This document shows, piece after piece, positions 12,539-24,237 of a stretch of DNA of 64,000 nucleotides. Origin of the DNA: Roridomyces roridus (lineage: Eukaryota; Basidiomycota; Agaricomycetes; Agaricales; Mycenaceae); contig JARKIF010000003.1 in the NCBI GenBank assembly GCA_029378245.1, positions 2,170,001 to 2,234,000 on the forward strand, given 5' to 3'. Every line of letters begins with the position of its first letter. Position 1 is the first letter of the stretch. The notes below the pieces were generated by a model, which had not been told where the DNA came from, searched no databases, and was given only the letters and a program-made list of their open reading frames with translations. The position numbers and the translations under genes are program-made.

Positions 12539-14588
12539 TCAGTCGACAAACATGCGGTCCGTGTGTAGTCCGTCGCCATAGGCCATGCTCTCAAAGACGA
12601 GTTGTCGCCATACGGCGGTCGTCACCTCGACGGCCTCCTCCTCAAGGACCTACCAAAGGCGTGTTAACAAAGACATGATATAAAAACAGGGCACGACGCA
12701 CCGGCTCCAGTCCCTCCACGAGCTTCGCAGGACCCTTGTGGTCTTTCAGATGCTCAACGACGAACATGATCAGCTCCTCCGCCTCCTCGGCATCCCCAAG
12801 GTACTGCGTCATGAGGCGCTTCACCAGCGGTTCAAACTTGCGGTCGACCATGCTCTGTAGCCGTGTCAGCTGATGGACGGGAGGTAAAGAAAGCACATAC
12901 ATCGGTCATGCCATCCCAGCGCACTTTGGCCTTGAAAAGCGTCTCTCGGTCCTTGGGCACTCGCTCCTTCATACCTTCCAACCGCTCGCGCTCCGCCTCT
13001 GGCCCTGCCTCTGCCGCGCTAAAGTCAAGCTTCACAAGCGGAACCTTGCGTTTCCTCGCCGCCTCTTCCTCGTCCTCCTCCGCACCAAACACACCTTCTC
13101 TGACGCCACCCGCCGGCGCGTTGCCAGTGTCCTTGTCCTTCATTAAGCCACCCAATGAGACACTCAACTTGACTGGTGCCCCGTCATCCAATAACAGACC
13201 AGCACGCCTCTGCTCCTCAGCGAGTGCTTGCATCTCACCCATTTGCCGAGCCAAGAAATCCTCGCTCTCGCGGGCCAGATTTGCGGCCTCTTCTTGCTCG
13301 AACGCAGCACTTGAAGCGTCCGAATTGCGCTCCGAGGCAAGGACACGGGCCCGGAGCGTCCGCCAGCGGGCTCGATCGGCGTAAAAGGGCTCATCGCTTT
13401 CGTCATCATCCCACGCCTCGAGTCTTGCGCGCATTTCGACACGGTCGCGAGCCTCTCCCTCGGCCGTTGCCCGCTGGCGGGCAATCGCACGTTCCAAAGC
13501 CATGATACGTGTCCGTTCCCGGGGTTCGTAACGTCGTTCGCGCTAAAGTGTCGTCAGCCACAGGTAGGATACAAAGAAAAAAGTCTTACATCTCGGAAAG
13601 ACACTTCTTCATCGCGTCTGCGTCCTTCCTTCCGCTCAGCCTCGAGTTCCTCGTCAGTTTGTGTCGGTGCCTTCCGCGGTTGCTCGCGTTCCTTGACAAA
13701 CTCGACAGGTTTACTGTAACCCTGAGCACCCTTGCCCATGCCCTGATCCCTTGGTGCCGCCGGTTGTTGTTGTTGTGGCTGCTGCTGTTGCTGCTGCTGC
13801 TGTGGTGTCGGCTGTTGCTGTTGCTCTTCCCTTGGCTTCCCCCATTCGCGCATCTTCGGTCCACTGGGTGCTCCGCTGAGGCCGCCGGCAGTTTGGTGCT
13901 GCAGTTCCCTCATTTTCTCGCGTTCGCGCTTTGCAGCGCGTTCGCGGAACTGTGCAATCTCAGAGATCACGAGCCCGCGTTGGGTCTCTGGGAGGTCTGC
14001 TTCTTGGAGGTCGTGCAGGTGTGGCGGGACAACATATTTCTCCTTCTCGTTGCTAGACGCCGCCGCGATGCGATTCACGTCGGCCAAAACGGTGTCGATG
14101 GCGGTTTTGGCGGCCTGGGCCACTGCGGGCTCGAGAGGGCGGTTGGAGGCGAATGCGTCGAGGAACGCCCGAGTTTTTTCGTCCGCCTTGATCTGGAGAG
14201 AGTAATTGGTGAAGTATCTAGTAGATACAGAAAGTAGACGCACCAGTAGCTTCTTGTTGGCACATCCATCCTCTAGTGCGGGTAATTCAACGTTGTTGAG
14301 GAGAGCGAGTGCCCGAAGAGCACCATCGGGGTCTTCAAATTCGGCGAATCCAAAACCCTGAGGCTTATTCGCTGGTGTAATGAGGCGCTTGAAGGATTTT
14401 ATGGGCCCACAGGCGGTGAGGAGGGCGTTGAGAGTGGCATCAGTTATGCCGCCGGATATGGAGCCGACGAAGAGGGTCGTCTGTGGGATCTGCGCTTGCT
14501 GCTGGTAAGCGAGGGCAGACATCGACGGGCCCTGGCCGTACGATGGTAGGGGAGGCCGCAAGCCGAGCCCAAGTCGATTTTGTTGCAT
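12539..14588 (-). CDS. RBM25: RBM25-like splicing factor (RRM + PWI)
   Basis: A nuclear U1 snRNP-associated splicing regulator; yeast Snu71 is the distant counterpart. The start at 14588 reads MQQNRLGLGLRPPLPSYGQG. An RRM follows at about residues 37-115, with RNP2-like TLFVGSISG and RNP1-like KPQGFGFAEFED. After an intron near 14200 comes ADEKTRAFLDAFAS, then a glutamine tract (about 13760-13830), then a long Arg/Glu-rich region (13100-13500). The C-terminal PWI domain contains DRKFEPLVKRLMTQYLGD and VVEHLKDH, and the last exon has EVTTAVWRQLVFESMAYGDG before the stop at 12539-12541. Domain order matches RBM25. It is divergent from the chitin synthase. Confidence 0.88.
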
Positions 14589-14964
14589 ATGAAAGTAAGT
14601 ACAGAGATGGGTAAATAGGCCGTCACCATCAACTAAGTAGAGTCGAGTCCTCGGGCTAATCGCCTCGGCGTCGATGCAACCCCGCGCTACCTGCGTTAGG
14701 CTTAGGGCTCGACGGCTCCTTTCTCACTAGCTACGATATGATCGCCTTGCCACTATGCCCTCTGTTGTTCAAGTGACCCCCAAAAGCATCCAAAATTTAC
14801 TCTGTCGGCGCAAGAGTTAGGGCCACTCTGGACAAAGGACGGCGCATTAAGGATTTAATTCTCTTCGTAGTCCGGTAAATGAAAAGGTGGAAAGGATTGC
14901 AAGCATCAAAAGGTTTGCATCATCTCGTCATCGACATCAAGGCTTCCTCTCTCCACCCACCACG
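14589..14964. promoter_or_regulatory. Divergent intergenic region RBM25 / chitin synthase
   Basis: 376 bp between the RBM25 start codon (minus) and the preferred chitin synthase ATG at 14965. An in-frame upstream ATG at 14887 would add 26 residues. No TATA box was certain. Confidence 0.4.
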
Positions 14965-17900
14965 ATGGACCATCGCGGTGACCGGCCTCCACGACAGGCG
15001 AGGCCACGCCAGTCGTCCCAGTCGCCTGCCCCTCCGCAACACCCACCTTTCCTTCCCAGCGATGGATCCCGCGGCAACGTCTCTTTTCGAAACACGGAAC
15101 AGGGAGACCGTCGTGCACCCCTCGACAGCCGCATACGCCCGGCTGGCTACGATGCTGAAGCAGCAGCCGCCGCAGTCGGGAGAAAGAAAAGTCTCGTGCG
15201 GCCGGACAGGGAGAAAATCGAGCCCGGTCACCGACAATGGCACTACCGTAGTACCGTCGCCAATCTCGAGGAGGAGGGTGCCGGCCGTGTGGGAGTGATG
15301 CCCTCGACGACTGGAAACTATCCGCAACGTGAAGCCCTACGCCGTGGCCGCTCTTTACTGGCTCGGGAAGAGGACGTGCACGAGTCCGGTTTGGCCTTGT
15401 TCAAACGCGGTGCGACTCTTCGTCGGAAACGCTCCTCAGCCGCAGCTCCACTCAATCCTGCACCCGCTACTCTGGTCAAGAAACAGCGTACCAGCTGTCT
15501 CGGGGACTATGCGCCAGGTCCCAAAGGCCCCTGGATGCTTTACTGCTACCTTCTCACCTGCCTTGTCCCCACTCCCATGATGCGCGCCTGTGGCCTGCGC
15601 TCTCCCGAACAACAGCGTGCCTGGCGCGAGAAGATGGGCCTCGTCTCTATCATCCTCAGCCTTATGGCCGCCGTGGGATTCATCACCTTCGGATTCACCC
15701 AAGCCGTCTGCGGCACACCTGCAAACCGCTTCCACGGAGGCCAGATCGGCGGTAGCAGCGTCGTCATCAACGGCTTCGACTACGACCTCGGCACCTGGAA
15801 CCATCCCAAGGCTGGAAGCACTTTTGACGGCAAGACCAACCCGCTCTTCTCTGGCGGTTGGGACGTCGCGAGCAATGACGCCTCGTTTTTGTTCCAAAAG
15901 ACGAATCAGCGTTGCTTGGGCGTTGTCACCAAGGCCAATGGAAGCTCCATCACCGGGACTGGTCAGTTGCTGGACTGGTATTTCCCGTGTAACGTGAGGA
16001 GTCAATTTGGGACGACTAGCCCAAACACCACTGCTGGGACTTCTCCGACCAACTGCCATGTCAGCTCCAAAGGCCAACTCTCGACTCTCAGGCCTCAAGG
16101 TCAAGTTTATTGGACCTGGGACGATTTGCGCAATTCCAGCCGCAGCCTCGCCGTCTTTGAAAGGTATCTATATTCATTTTCTTCGATCATGTACTGAACT
16201 TGTACAAAGTACCGTCCTTGACCTCGAGCTGCTACAATGGCTCGACACCACGCAGGTCACTATTCCAGCCTTGTTCGCCTCAATGCGTGCGCAGCCGGCC
16301 GATTGGGTACACGAGGATATGACGATGACACTGATGCGTCGCGGAGCGCTGGGATTAGGGCATTGCCTGCAGGATTTGATCACCGTCGGGTTTATTGATA
16401 CGGACTCGATAGGATGCGTGGCCTCGCAGGTGCGTTTCTGTCTCTTATCCTGGCCATTACCAACGTCTATTGTCAGATTGTCCTCTATGTCTCCCTCATC
16501 TTCATCGTCGGCGTCGTCCTGATCCGCTTTGCCATGGCCTGCCTTTTCGCCTGGTTCTTTTCCTGGCGCATTGGCACTTTCCCGAGGGAAACATACGAGC
16601 AACGCATGGCACGGAGCAAGGAAATCGAAGAGTGGACAGATGATATCTATCGACCAGCCCCCGCAGCTTACCGCCCAAATGTCAAGCACGGAGTCCCCGA
16701 CAAACGCAAGACATTCCTCCCGAGCACCTCTCGTTTCACGCCAGCGGACGGTGGCAAGGGCCGTCCCACCACGGCTTATGGGCAGCTGGATTCGACCAGC
16801 GGGGCCAACTACAAACGTTCAACGGTGTACGCAGGGTCAATCGCGGGAAGCGGCAAAACGGGAGGCAATCGCCCACGCAGTCTCATGTCATACCCCGATC
16901 CCGGCGCAACTCCTCCCGTGCGAGGCACCTTTGCGGAGAATCCGTGCCCCTTCCCTCTCTCCAACTACGTCGTACCACAACCTCCTCCCGATTATGAGCC
17001 ATTCAACTTCCCTCTCGCGCACACAATCTGCCTCGTGACCGCATACTCCGAGTCGGTGGAGGGCTTACGGACAACCCTAGACTCCCTTGCGACCACGGAC
17101 TATCCCAACTCTCACAAGCTTATTTTGATCATTGCTGATGGGATGGTCAAAGGGGCGGGTAATGACCTCACCACCCCCGAAATCTGTCTTGGGATGATGA
17201 AGAACTTTGTTGTGCCACCGGCCGAGGTTGAGGCGCACTCGTACGTCGCGATCGCGGACGGTCACAAGCGGCACAATATGGCCAAGGTTTATGCAGGGTA
17301 CTACGCCTATGATGACGCTACAGTCGAGCGTTCCAAGCAACAACGCGTCCCGATAATGCTTGTAGCCAAGGTTGGCAATCCGCTCGAGGTCAACGACGCG
17401 AAGCCGGGTAACCGTGGCAAACGTGACAGCCAAATCGTGCTCATGGCGTTCTTGCAAAAGGTCATGTTCGACGAGCGGATGACAACCTTTGAATACGAGT
17501 TTTTCAACGCGCTGTGGAGGGTGACGGGAGTCAGCCCAGATCGCTACGAGCTCGTCCTTTGCGTAGACGCAGATACAAAGGTGTTCCCCGACTCGTTGAC
17601 ACGGATGGTTAGCTGCATGGTCCATGACGAGGAAATCATGGGCCTCTGTGGGGAAACCAAGATTGCCAACAAAGCCGAGACATTCGTCACGATGATGCAG
17701 GGTGCGTTGGTGTATTTCTTTCTTTTCAACTCGTCTGACAAACCTGCAGTTTTCGAGTACTACATCTCACACCATTTGACCAAGGCCTTTGAAGCCATGT
17801 TTGGCGGTGTGACCTGTTTACCAGGATGCTTTAGCATGTACCGCATCAAGGCGCCCAAGGGTGATTCGGGTTTCTGGGTGCCTATTCTCGCGAACCCGGA

Positions 17901-19341
17901 TATCGTCGAGCACTATTCGGAGAACGTCGTGGACACGCTGCACAAGAAGAACCTTTTGCTTCTCGGCGAGGATCGATACCTGACCACGCTGATGCTCAAA
18001 ACGTTCCCCAAGCGCAAGAACATGTTCTGCCCACAAGCCGTGTGCAAGACAGTCGTTCCCGACACATTCCGCGTACTCTTGTCACAACGCCGCCGATGGA
18101 TCAATTCGACAGTGCACAATCTTGCCGAGCTTGTCCTCGTGCGCGACCTCTGCGGAACCTTCTGCTTCAGCATGCAATTCGTCGTCGCCATGGAACTGAT
18201 GGGCACGCTCGTGCTTCCGGCGGCCATCTCGTTCACGTTGTACCTCATTATCAGCTCTATCATTCCCGGCGGGCCCAATACGACCATCTCCCTTGTCCTC
18301 CTCGCGGTAGTGCTAGGGCTACCTGGCGTGCTCATCATCATCACCAGCCGCAAGTTCTCCTACGTGGGTTGGATGCTGATCTATCTGCTCAGTCTACCGG
18401 TGTGGAACGGAATCCTGCCCGCATACGCGTATTGGCACTTTGACGACTTTTCGTGGGGGCAAACGCGCAAGGTTGCCGGCGACAAGGTTGATACTGGTGA
18501 CAAGGAGGGTGAATTTGACTCGACGCACATTGTGATGAAGCGCTGGGCCGAATTCGAGCGAGAAAGGCGGTGGAAGAGCGGTACCCAGAGTCGGGACTCG
18601 GACCCGTACAATGAGCGAAATCATCGCTACTCACTGACGTCCAATTCGGATACGTTCCACCCTCCCTCGGGCGGTTTCGATTCGTCGACAATGGAGTCGG
18701 CCAATTACCCGGGCGTACCTCGGCAACGGCATGACAGCAATACACTTCTCATGCTCCCCACCCCCCTTGCCGTCTCACGGAACACGACGGCAAGCGCTGG
18801 AAGCAGCAACCCCATGTCATCAAGCTCGTCGGTCGGAATGGCTCGTTCGAGCGAAGGTGAGGAAGCGTATGCGTACGATGCGGGCTCCTCGGCACAGCAC
18901 CTTGTCTCGAGTCCTACAGATGTGTGGAGCGACGATTACCAACCACCCCCGCCTACGCGCCCCCCACGGGAACCGTACCATCGTCCTAGCCTAGAGCAAT
19001 CGCCGCCAGGAAGTGCCAACCCGTTCATGGCACGTGGAAGCCCTGTCTACGACGAGCCCGTCGAGGAAGCTGTGCCCTTGCCTGCCCCGCAATCACGGTT
19101 TAGCTCGCCCGGGCGGGGTGTGCGATTGATGGACGGTGGGCCCGTGCCTGGTCCAGAAGGTGCGGTCCGCCGAGTGGCCCGTCCGAGTTCACGGCGGCCA
19201 ACCTCGCAGGTCCCAGTGGCTGCCGGTGGACAGGGTCCCATACACCCCCAACAACAGAATCGCTACTCGCGCAATTCCATGGGCTATGGTCTACCGCCTG
19301 GTGCTGCGCCGCCGCAGGGTTATGGAGGCCCTAATAGCTAG
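14965..19341 (+). CDS. CHS: Chitin synthase, class IV (Chs3-type)
   Basis: A plasma-membrane glycosyltransferase making cell-wall chitin from UDP-GlcNAc. Exons are 14965-16163, 16210-16429, 16477-17701 and 17750-19341, coding about 1,411 residues. The order is: basic low-complexity N-terminus; two membrane segments ([31 protein letters not shown]); a luminal cytochrome-b5-like region; another membrane pair ([18 protein letters not shown]); then the GT2 catalytic core. The core has [42 protein letters not shown], and the acceptor/processivity motif [12 protein letters not shown]. Three C-terminal membrane helices follow ([50 protein letters not shown]), then a long Ser/Pro-rich tail. The N-terminal layout and lack of a myosin domain favour class IV over I-III or V. 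The start at 14965 has a better context (cacgATGg) than 14887. Confidence 0.92.
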
Positions 19342-19445
19342 ATGGACAAGGACTTATATATTTCTTTCACGCATGGACTAACTTGATGATGATACCTGAC
19401 GACACCTTGTATTCATACCTGCATTTTAATGAACTATGATACATT

Positions 19446-20296
19446 TCATCGCCTGGTAAAAGGAAGTTGGAAACCAGAAAGCAGCGCCCTTGCTCTGTTT
19501 TCTGCGCCGACACCCGTGGCGTTGGTCACAAAATGAACATGCATTCCGTAGGGGCGGGGGTAGGAATCCAGGTTGACTTCGATTTGGGGGAAAAACGCCA
19601 TGGCTGCGGGGTCGAGGCCAAGGGACACGACGCCAGAGACGGCGCTCGGGCTGTGATCTGAGGCGGCGGGTGGTGGAAGTATCACACCCGGAAAGTCTTT
19701 TAGACGGGGGAGAACAAACTCGACGAGTTGAGCGAGAAAGTCGTACATTGGTGCACCCTTGAGCTCCACTTTTGCACCAACGGGAACGTTGGGCGGATCC
19801 AACCACCGACCGACTTTTTGCCGTGCACAATCTGGACGCCAGAGACCGCGTGACGGCCTGCTCCCTTTTCTGTCTCGCCGGAAAGGGCGCGCATAGCCAT
19901 GATGAGGCCAAGGAGATTGGAACGACCACCGATGGCTTGCTTCATAAACGAGTGAATCACAATTTTCTCCAGCCGGACAACGTTGGCGGGGGTGTCTGGG
20001 GGAGGAGGTTTCTTTCCCAGCTGGGACCCTCCGACGGGCGGGTTGTGACGGAAGCGGGAGTAAGGGTTGGCCGGGTCATGGGTGAGACGGATCTGCCGGG
20101 GCGCAGGACGAGGTTCGCTCTCGTGGATGTAAGTCATGTACATGGCGTCCTCCTGCAACGTCGCGTGGTAGTGGTCCTCGAGCCGACATGGCGTAAATTC
20201 GCGGCCAACGATTTTTACATGGGGAGTAGGCAGACGCGTTCGCCAGTTGCGCTTGAGAGGCTTTTTTATTGGCGGTGGCCGGCCAAATCGGGTCAA
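19446..20296 (-). CDS. uL5m: Mitochondrial large-subunit ribosomal protein uL5m, frame broken once
   Basis: Nuclear-coded mitochondrial L5 (yeast Mrpl7), which binds 5S-region rRNA contacts at the central protuberance. The start at 20296 gives MTRFGRPPPIKKPLKRNW, followed by PTPHVKIVGREFTPCRLEDHY, RLEKIVIHSFMKQA, NLLGLIMAMRALSGE and GVQIVHGKKSVGGWIRP. The conserved protein then continues in another frame with NVPVGAKVELKG, MYDFLAQLVEFVLPRL and LDSYPRPYGMHVHFVTNA to the stop at 19446-19448. The switch at about 19788-19794 needs one extra base and has no usable intron. The alternative, a 38-nt intron, would be too short and would delete the conserved VPVGAK. It is convergent with the chitin synthase. 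Confidence 0.85.
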
Positions 20297-20443
20297 GGAG
20301 CGAGCAATGCGTTGAGGGCTATGTTGGGGCTGGAAACCAGGTCAACTTGGTGTAAGGAGCGAGTTGAAGAAATTGCTTGCCATTGCTGCAGGAAAGACTG
20401 ATTATTTGTTTGTACCTCTCACTCGCTCCCGCCACTCTCTGAT

Positions 20444-22111
20444 ATGCTTCGCTCGCTGGCGACGCGCCAAATGCGCGGCCTTGGCGTGCGTGGCCTGTCG
20501 ACGACGCCCATACAGCGTGCCCAGCCCGCGCAAGGAAACTATCATGTCGTCGATGCCGACTCGGACAGCACCGTCGTCGTCGAAGACTACCGTGGCATGA
20601 CTGCCCATGACATCCTCAAAGAGACGGGCCAGGCTCGCACCGACAACAAGTTGAGGCATTTCACAGGTCCGTCCGTTGCTGCTACTCCTTCTGGTACATA
20701 CTCATCTCTCTTGCCAGTGAATTTTGGGCCGCAACATCCGGCGGCGCATGGCGTGCTGCGGATGATTCTGGAGCTGAACGGCGAGGAGATTCTACGGACT
20801 GACCCGCACATTGGTCTCCTCCATCGCGGGACAGAAAAGCTCATCGAGTACAAGACATATATTCAAGCCCTCCCGTACTTTGACCGACTGGACTATGTCT
20901 CGATGAGTACGTTGACCCTTGTTCATCCTGCATCTCGCAAACACCTTGCCAGTGACAAACGAACTTTGCTATTCGCTCGCAGTCGAAAAGCTGCTCAACA
21001 TTGAGGTTCCCGATCGCGCCAAATGGATCCGTACTCTTTTCGGCGAACTGACCCGAATTCTGAACCATCTCATGGCTATCCTCACTCACGCGATGGACGT
21101 TGGCGCTCTGACGCCCTTCCTATGGGGCTTTGAGGAGCGCGAGAAGCTGATGGAGTTTTACGAGCGCTGTCTCTGGGGCCCGTCTCCACAGCGCGTACGT
21201 GCGGCCCGGTGGAGTCGCGTTTGACCTCCCTCACGGCCTTCTCAACGACATATTCTTGTGGGCGACCCAGTTTGGCTCTCGTGTTGACGAAATCGAGGAA
21301 GTCGTCACTGGAAACCGCATCTGGAAGGAGCGGACGGTTGGCGTCGGCGTCGTCACTGCCGAGGATGCCCGCAGCTATGGCTTTAGCGGGGTGATGGCTC
21401 GCGGCAGCGGCATCGCGTGGGACTTGCGCAGGGTCCAGGGCTACGACGCATACGACCAAGTGGAATTCGACATCCCTGTTGGCAAGAACGGCGACTGCTA
21501 CGACCGCTACCTGTGCCGGGTCCAGGAAATGCGCGAATCTCTCCGCATCATCAGCCAATGTCTCAACAAGATGCCACCCGGCGCCGTCAAGGTCGATGAC
21601 CACAAACTGGTGCCCCCGCCCCGCGCATCCATGAAGGAGAGTATGGAGAGCCTTATCCACCACTTCAAGATCTTCAGTGAGGGATACAGTGTCCCGGCAG
21701 GTGAGACGTACAGTGCCATCGAGGCTCCCAAAGGCGAGATGGCCGTGTATCTCGTCTCGGATGGATCGAATCGCCCCTACCGCTGCAGCATCCGTGCCCC
21801 TGGGTTTGCCCATCTTGCCGGCGCGGATTTCATGATGCGACGTGAGTGGTTTCTGTCATTCAATGTATTTATCTGACCCTCTTGCTCATAGATGTACGGT
21901 TGATTCCTTTTTTTTCCCGACGAGACGCTCACCAGTCTACAGCATTTCCTTGCGGATGCCGTGGCCATCATCGGGACTATGGTGCGATTGTTGCTCTTGA
22001 CCTTGGACACTGCTAATTTCCGCTCTTAGGATCTCGTATTCGGGTATTTGCTTTTTATATGTCGCATTCCATGGCACTGACTGCATTCAATACAGGGAGG
22101 TGGATCGGTAG
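20444..22111 (+). CDS. NDUFS2: NADH:ubiquinone oxidoreductase 49-kDa subunit, with one frame break
   Basis: A core subunit of mitochondrial complex I that lines the quinone site. ATG 20444 begins an arginine-rich targeting peptide ([17 protein letters not shown]). After an intron ending near 20717 comes [16 protein letters not shown], then [57 protein letters not shown] and [16 protein letters not shown]. One extra base at 21168 breaks the frame between FYER and VSGAR. The next stretch contains [35 protein letters not shown] and [16 protein letters not shown]. The end is pieced from tiny exons: a probable 2-nt exon at 21892-21893, then 21943-21981, 22030-22043 and 22096-22111, ending DLVFGEVDR. 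Confidence 0.92.
21892..21893 (+). other. NDUFS2: Probable 2-nt micro-exon of NDUFS2
   Basis: The exon before it ends ...ATG CGA C at 21841, and the next clear exon starts CATTTCCTTGCG at 21943. Direct joining leaves the wrong frame. Inserting the dinucleotide AT, which lies between an intron ending in ctcatAG (21842-21891, 50 nt) and one starting GTacgg (21894-21942, 49 nt), gives CGA CAT CAT TTC CTT. This restores the conserved RHHFL before [11 protein letters not shown]. Both introns have plausible branch sites (ctgac, ctcac). Confidence 0.7.
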
Positions 22112-22590
22112 ACAAAGTCATGTAGATGTGAGAAATGGAAATTTCAAATTCAGTAGACGTCCGTTAGAGTTCAAGCTCGGTAGAAAGCAACCATGCGTCG
22201 GAGGGTCACTCAACGAACGTCGACCTTCCTCCGGTTCTTTCAACATCAAGTGGGAGACTCTGTAGAATTCGCTGTCGTACAGAGAATACCCTTCAGAGTT
22301 CCGCTTGTGCCGCCGCCGACAAAGCGTGTATTCACGCCGACCGGTGGTTTATTTGATCGACGGGTTGGACTGCTATCAGTATGCAGGTTCAGAATGCACG
22401 ACGGAGGATCCAAAACGCGTGCGATGTATTGAACGATGCGATGAAGTGTATAACAAGTCTGTAGTAGGGAATACCACCGTCGTCGTCTTCCGTTTTGATT
22501 TTCACTGCAGCGAGATGGTCGGCCTGCTGTCGCGCAAGATAAGAGTCGGCGGCAGCGCTCGAGAGGAGGTAAACGCACTGCAGAATTAAT
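22112..22590. other. Intergenic between convergent genes
   Basis: About 480 bp between the 3' ends of NDUFS2 and COX6. Open frames here are short and unlike proteins I know. No repeat or RNA gene was recognised. Confidence 0.4.
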
Positions 22591-23060
22591 TTACTTCTCC
22601 CACTCTGGGTAGAGCTCTTCTTCTAAAGTTATGCCTAGACGAGTGTTAGCACACAGCGTAGCGAGACACAAGAGGACGCACCAAGCTCCTCCCGGAGACC
22701 CTTGAGCTCGTCTATGTACTCTTGATACTGCTTCTTGTTCTCCACCTTGACCTTGACACCATTGAAGACGCGCACAGCGGTCGCAAAGTCGTCTACCCGT
22801 CTCGACGCCCGGACAGCCGCCTCGATCACCGAGGGTGCGGGTACGAGGTCGTGGGCAAAGCAGTTGTTGAGGCCCCGCTGGACCTCAAAGACGTCCTCGG
22901 CCTGATTGAAGAACTCGACGTAACGCTGGGTGAAGGACTCGAAGGTCTCTTGTGGGTGGTCGCTGTAGGAGCGAACGCGCGCAGCGAGAGGGAGGGCACT
23001 GCGGGCAACGGCGGGCCGGGCAGAGACGCGGAGCACATTGGCGACGAGCTGCGAGCGCAT
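22591..23060 (-). CDS. COX6: Cytochrome c oxidase subunit VI (mammalian 5A)
   Basis: A nuclear-coded matrix-side subunit of respiratory complex IV. The start at 23060 (MRSQLVANVLRVSARPAVAR) is a typical amphipathic targeting peptide. The mature part contains ETFESFTQRYVEFFNQAEDVFEVQRGLNN as separate recognisable blocks, then CFAHDLVPAPSVIEAAVRASRRVDD in parts, AVRVFNGVKVKVENKKQ and YIDELKGLREELG. An intron near 22640-22680 precedes the last exon, which ends ITLEEELYPEWEK before the stop at 22591-22593. Length (about 140 residues) and ending fit yeast Cox6. It is divergent from eS8. Confidence 0.92.
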
Positions 23061-23212
23061 CGTGGAGGTGGAAGAATTCGGAGGCGGGCTTAGGTAATAT
23101 CCGCGAAAGGGCTCGGCAGTGACGGCCGAAATGATGTGCATCAGTGCTTACCGAGCACCTATACAACTCTGTTTCTCACACTCGTCCTCTTCCAGTCGAT
23201 CCACAGTCGATA
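23061..23212. promoter_or_regulatory. Shared divergent promoter COX6 / eS8
   Basis: 152 bp separate the two start codons on opposite strands. The interval is C/T-rich just upstream of eS8 (ctcgtcctcttcc), as often seen at ribosomal protein gene starts. Confidence 0.5.
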
Positions 23213-24101
23213 ATGGGTCTGTTCTCCTGCTGCTCGTTGGAAAAAGTGCCCGTCCTGACGCTCCTACAGGTATCTCCCGCTCCTCAAGACACAAGCGCTC
23301 CGAGACTGGCGCCCAGCGGGCCCACTACCGCAAAAAAAGAAAGTTCGAGCTCGGTCGCCAGCCTGCCAACACCAAGCTTGGGGCCAAGCGCATCCACACC
23401 GTCCGTGTCCGTGGTGGCAACGTTAAATTCCGTGCACTCCGTCTTGAGGGCGGCAACTTTGCTTGGGGCTCGGAGCACGTCACCCGCAAGACCAGAATCA
23501 TCGGTGTCGTGCGTCTCTATACTTTTTTTGTTTCGATTTATATATCTTGTCCAGGTTTACAACGCGTCCAACAACGAGCTTGTCCGGACAAACACCCTCG
23601 TCAAGAGCGCCATCATCCAGATCGACGCCGCGCCTTTCCGTCAGTGGTACGAGGCCCACGTACGTCGTCATTTTTCTCCCACTTTGGCGTCACTTACCTT
23701 TTTATCGTAGTACGCCCAACCCGTCACCAAGAAGGGCAAGGCTCAGCCTGCTGCCACTGGTGAGGCCCCTGCCGAGCCTGTGAAGCTGTCGCACCACGCG
23801 CAGCGCAACCTGGACGAGAAGAAAAAGGGTGCGTCTCCAAGTCTCTGAACTGTTCTTTTCTTACTCTTGCACAGACGCCAAAGTCGACCCTCTGCTTGAG
23901 AGCCAATTCGCTGCTGGTCGTCTGTATGCTGTCATCTCCAGCCGACCTGGTCAATCTGGCCGTGCTGACGGCTACGTCTTGGAGGGCAAGGAGCTCGAGG
24001 TATGCTCTTGGTTCTTCTAGTGTGGCATATGTTGACTGTTTGCCTAGTTCTACCTCAGGAAGCTCCGGACTGGCAAGCAAAAGCACGCCGCACACGCATA
24101 G
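23213..24101 (+). CDS. RPS8: 40S ribosomal protein eS8
   Basis: A cytosolic small-subunit ribosomal protein. Exon 1 is just ATGG (23213-23216). A 53-nt intron ends at 23269, and exon 2 continues [17 protein letters not shown], then [18 protein letters not shown], the eS8 signature, and [19 protein letters not shown]. Later exons give [34 protein letters not shown] and [19 protein letters not shown]. The last exon is [17 protein letters not shown], with the stop at 24099-24101. At least five introns of 45-55 nt are present. A start codon separated from the body by an intron is common in ribosomal protein genes. Confidence 0.94.
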
Positions 24102-24237
24102 TTTCCGGTGGCGCTTCCGCAGTGGCGAAAATTAGGATACTTGCTGTACATGTTCATGACTTTCGCAATCCATATGCATCACCCATGCGCTCTAATTATG
24201 CCAAAAAAAAGTAGAGTAAACACTTTTGAGATCAAAT

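Noticed and set aside
13509..14237. A 242-codon plus-strand frame with a leucine run
   Set aside because: It is the antisense of the RBM25 glutamine tract and Arg/Glu-rich region; the leucines come from reading CAG repeats backwards.
15436..16104. A 222-codon frame antisense to the chitin synthase
   Set aside because: It is the shadow of a GC-rich conserved exon on the other strand.
19770..19815. A 38-nt intron to rescue uL5m
   Set aside because: It would be shorter than every other intron here, uses a poor donor, and would remove the conserved VPVGAK segment. A single-base break is simpler.
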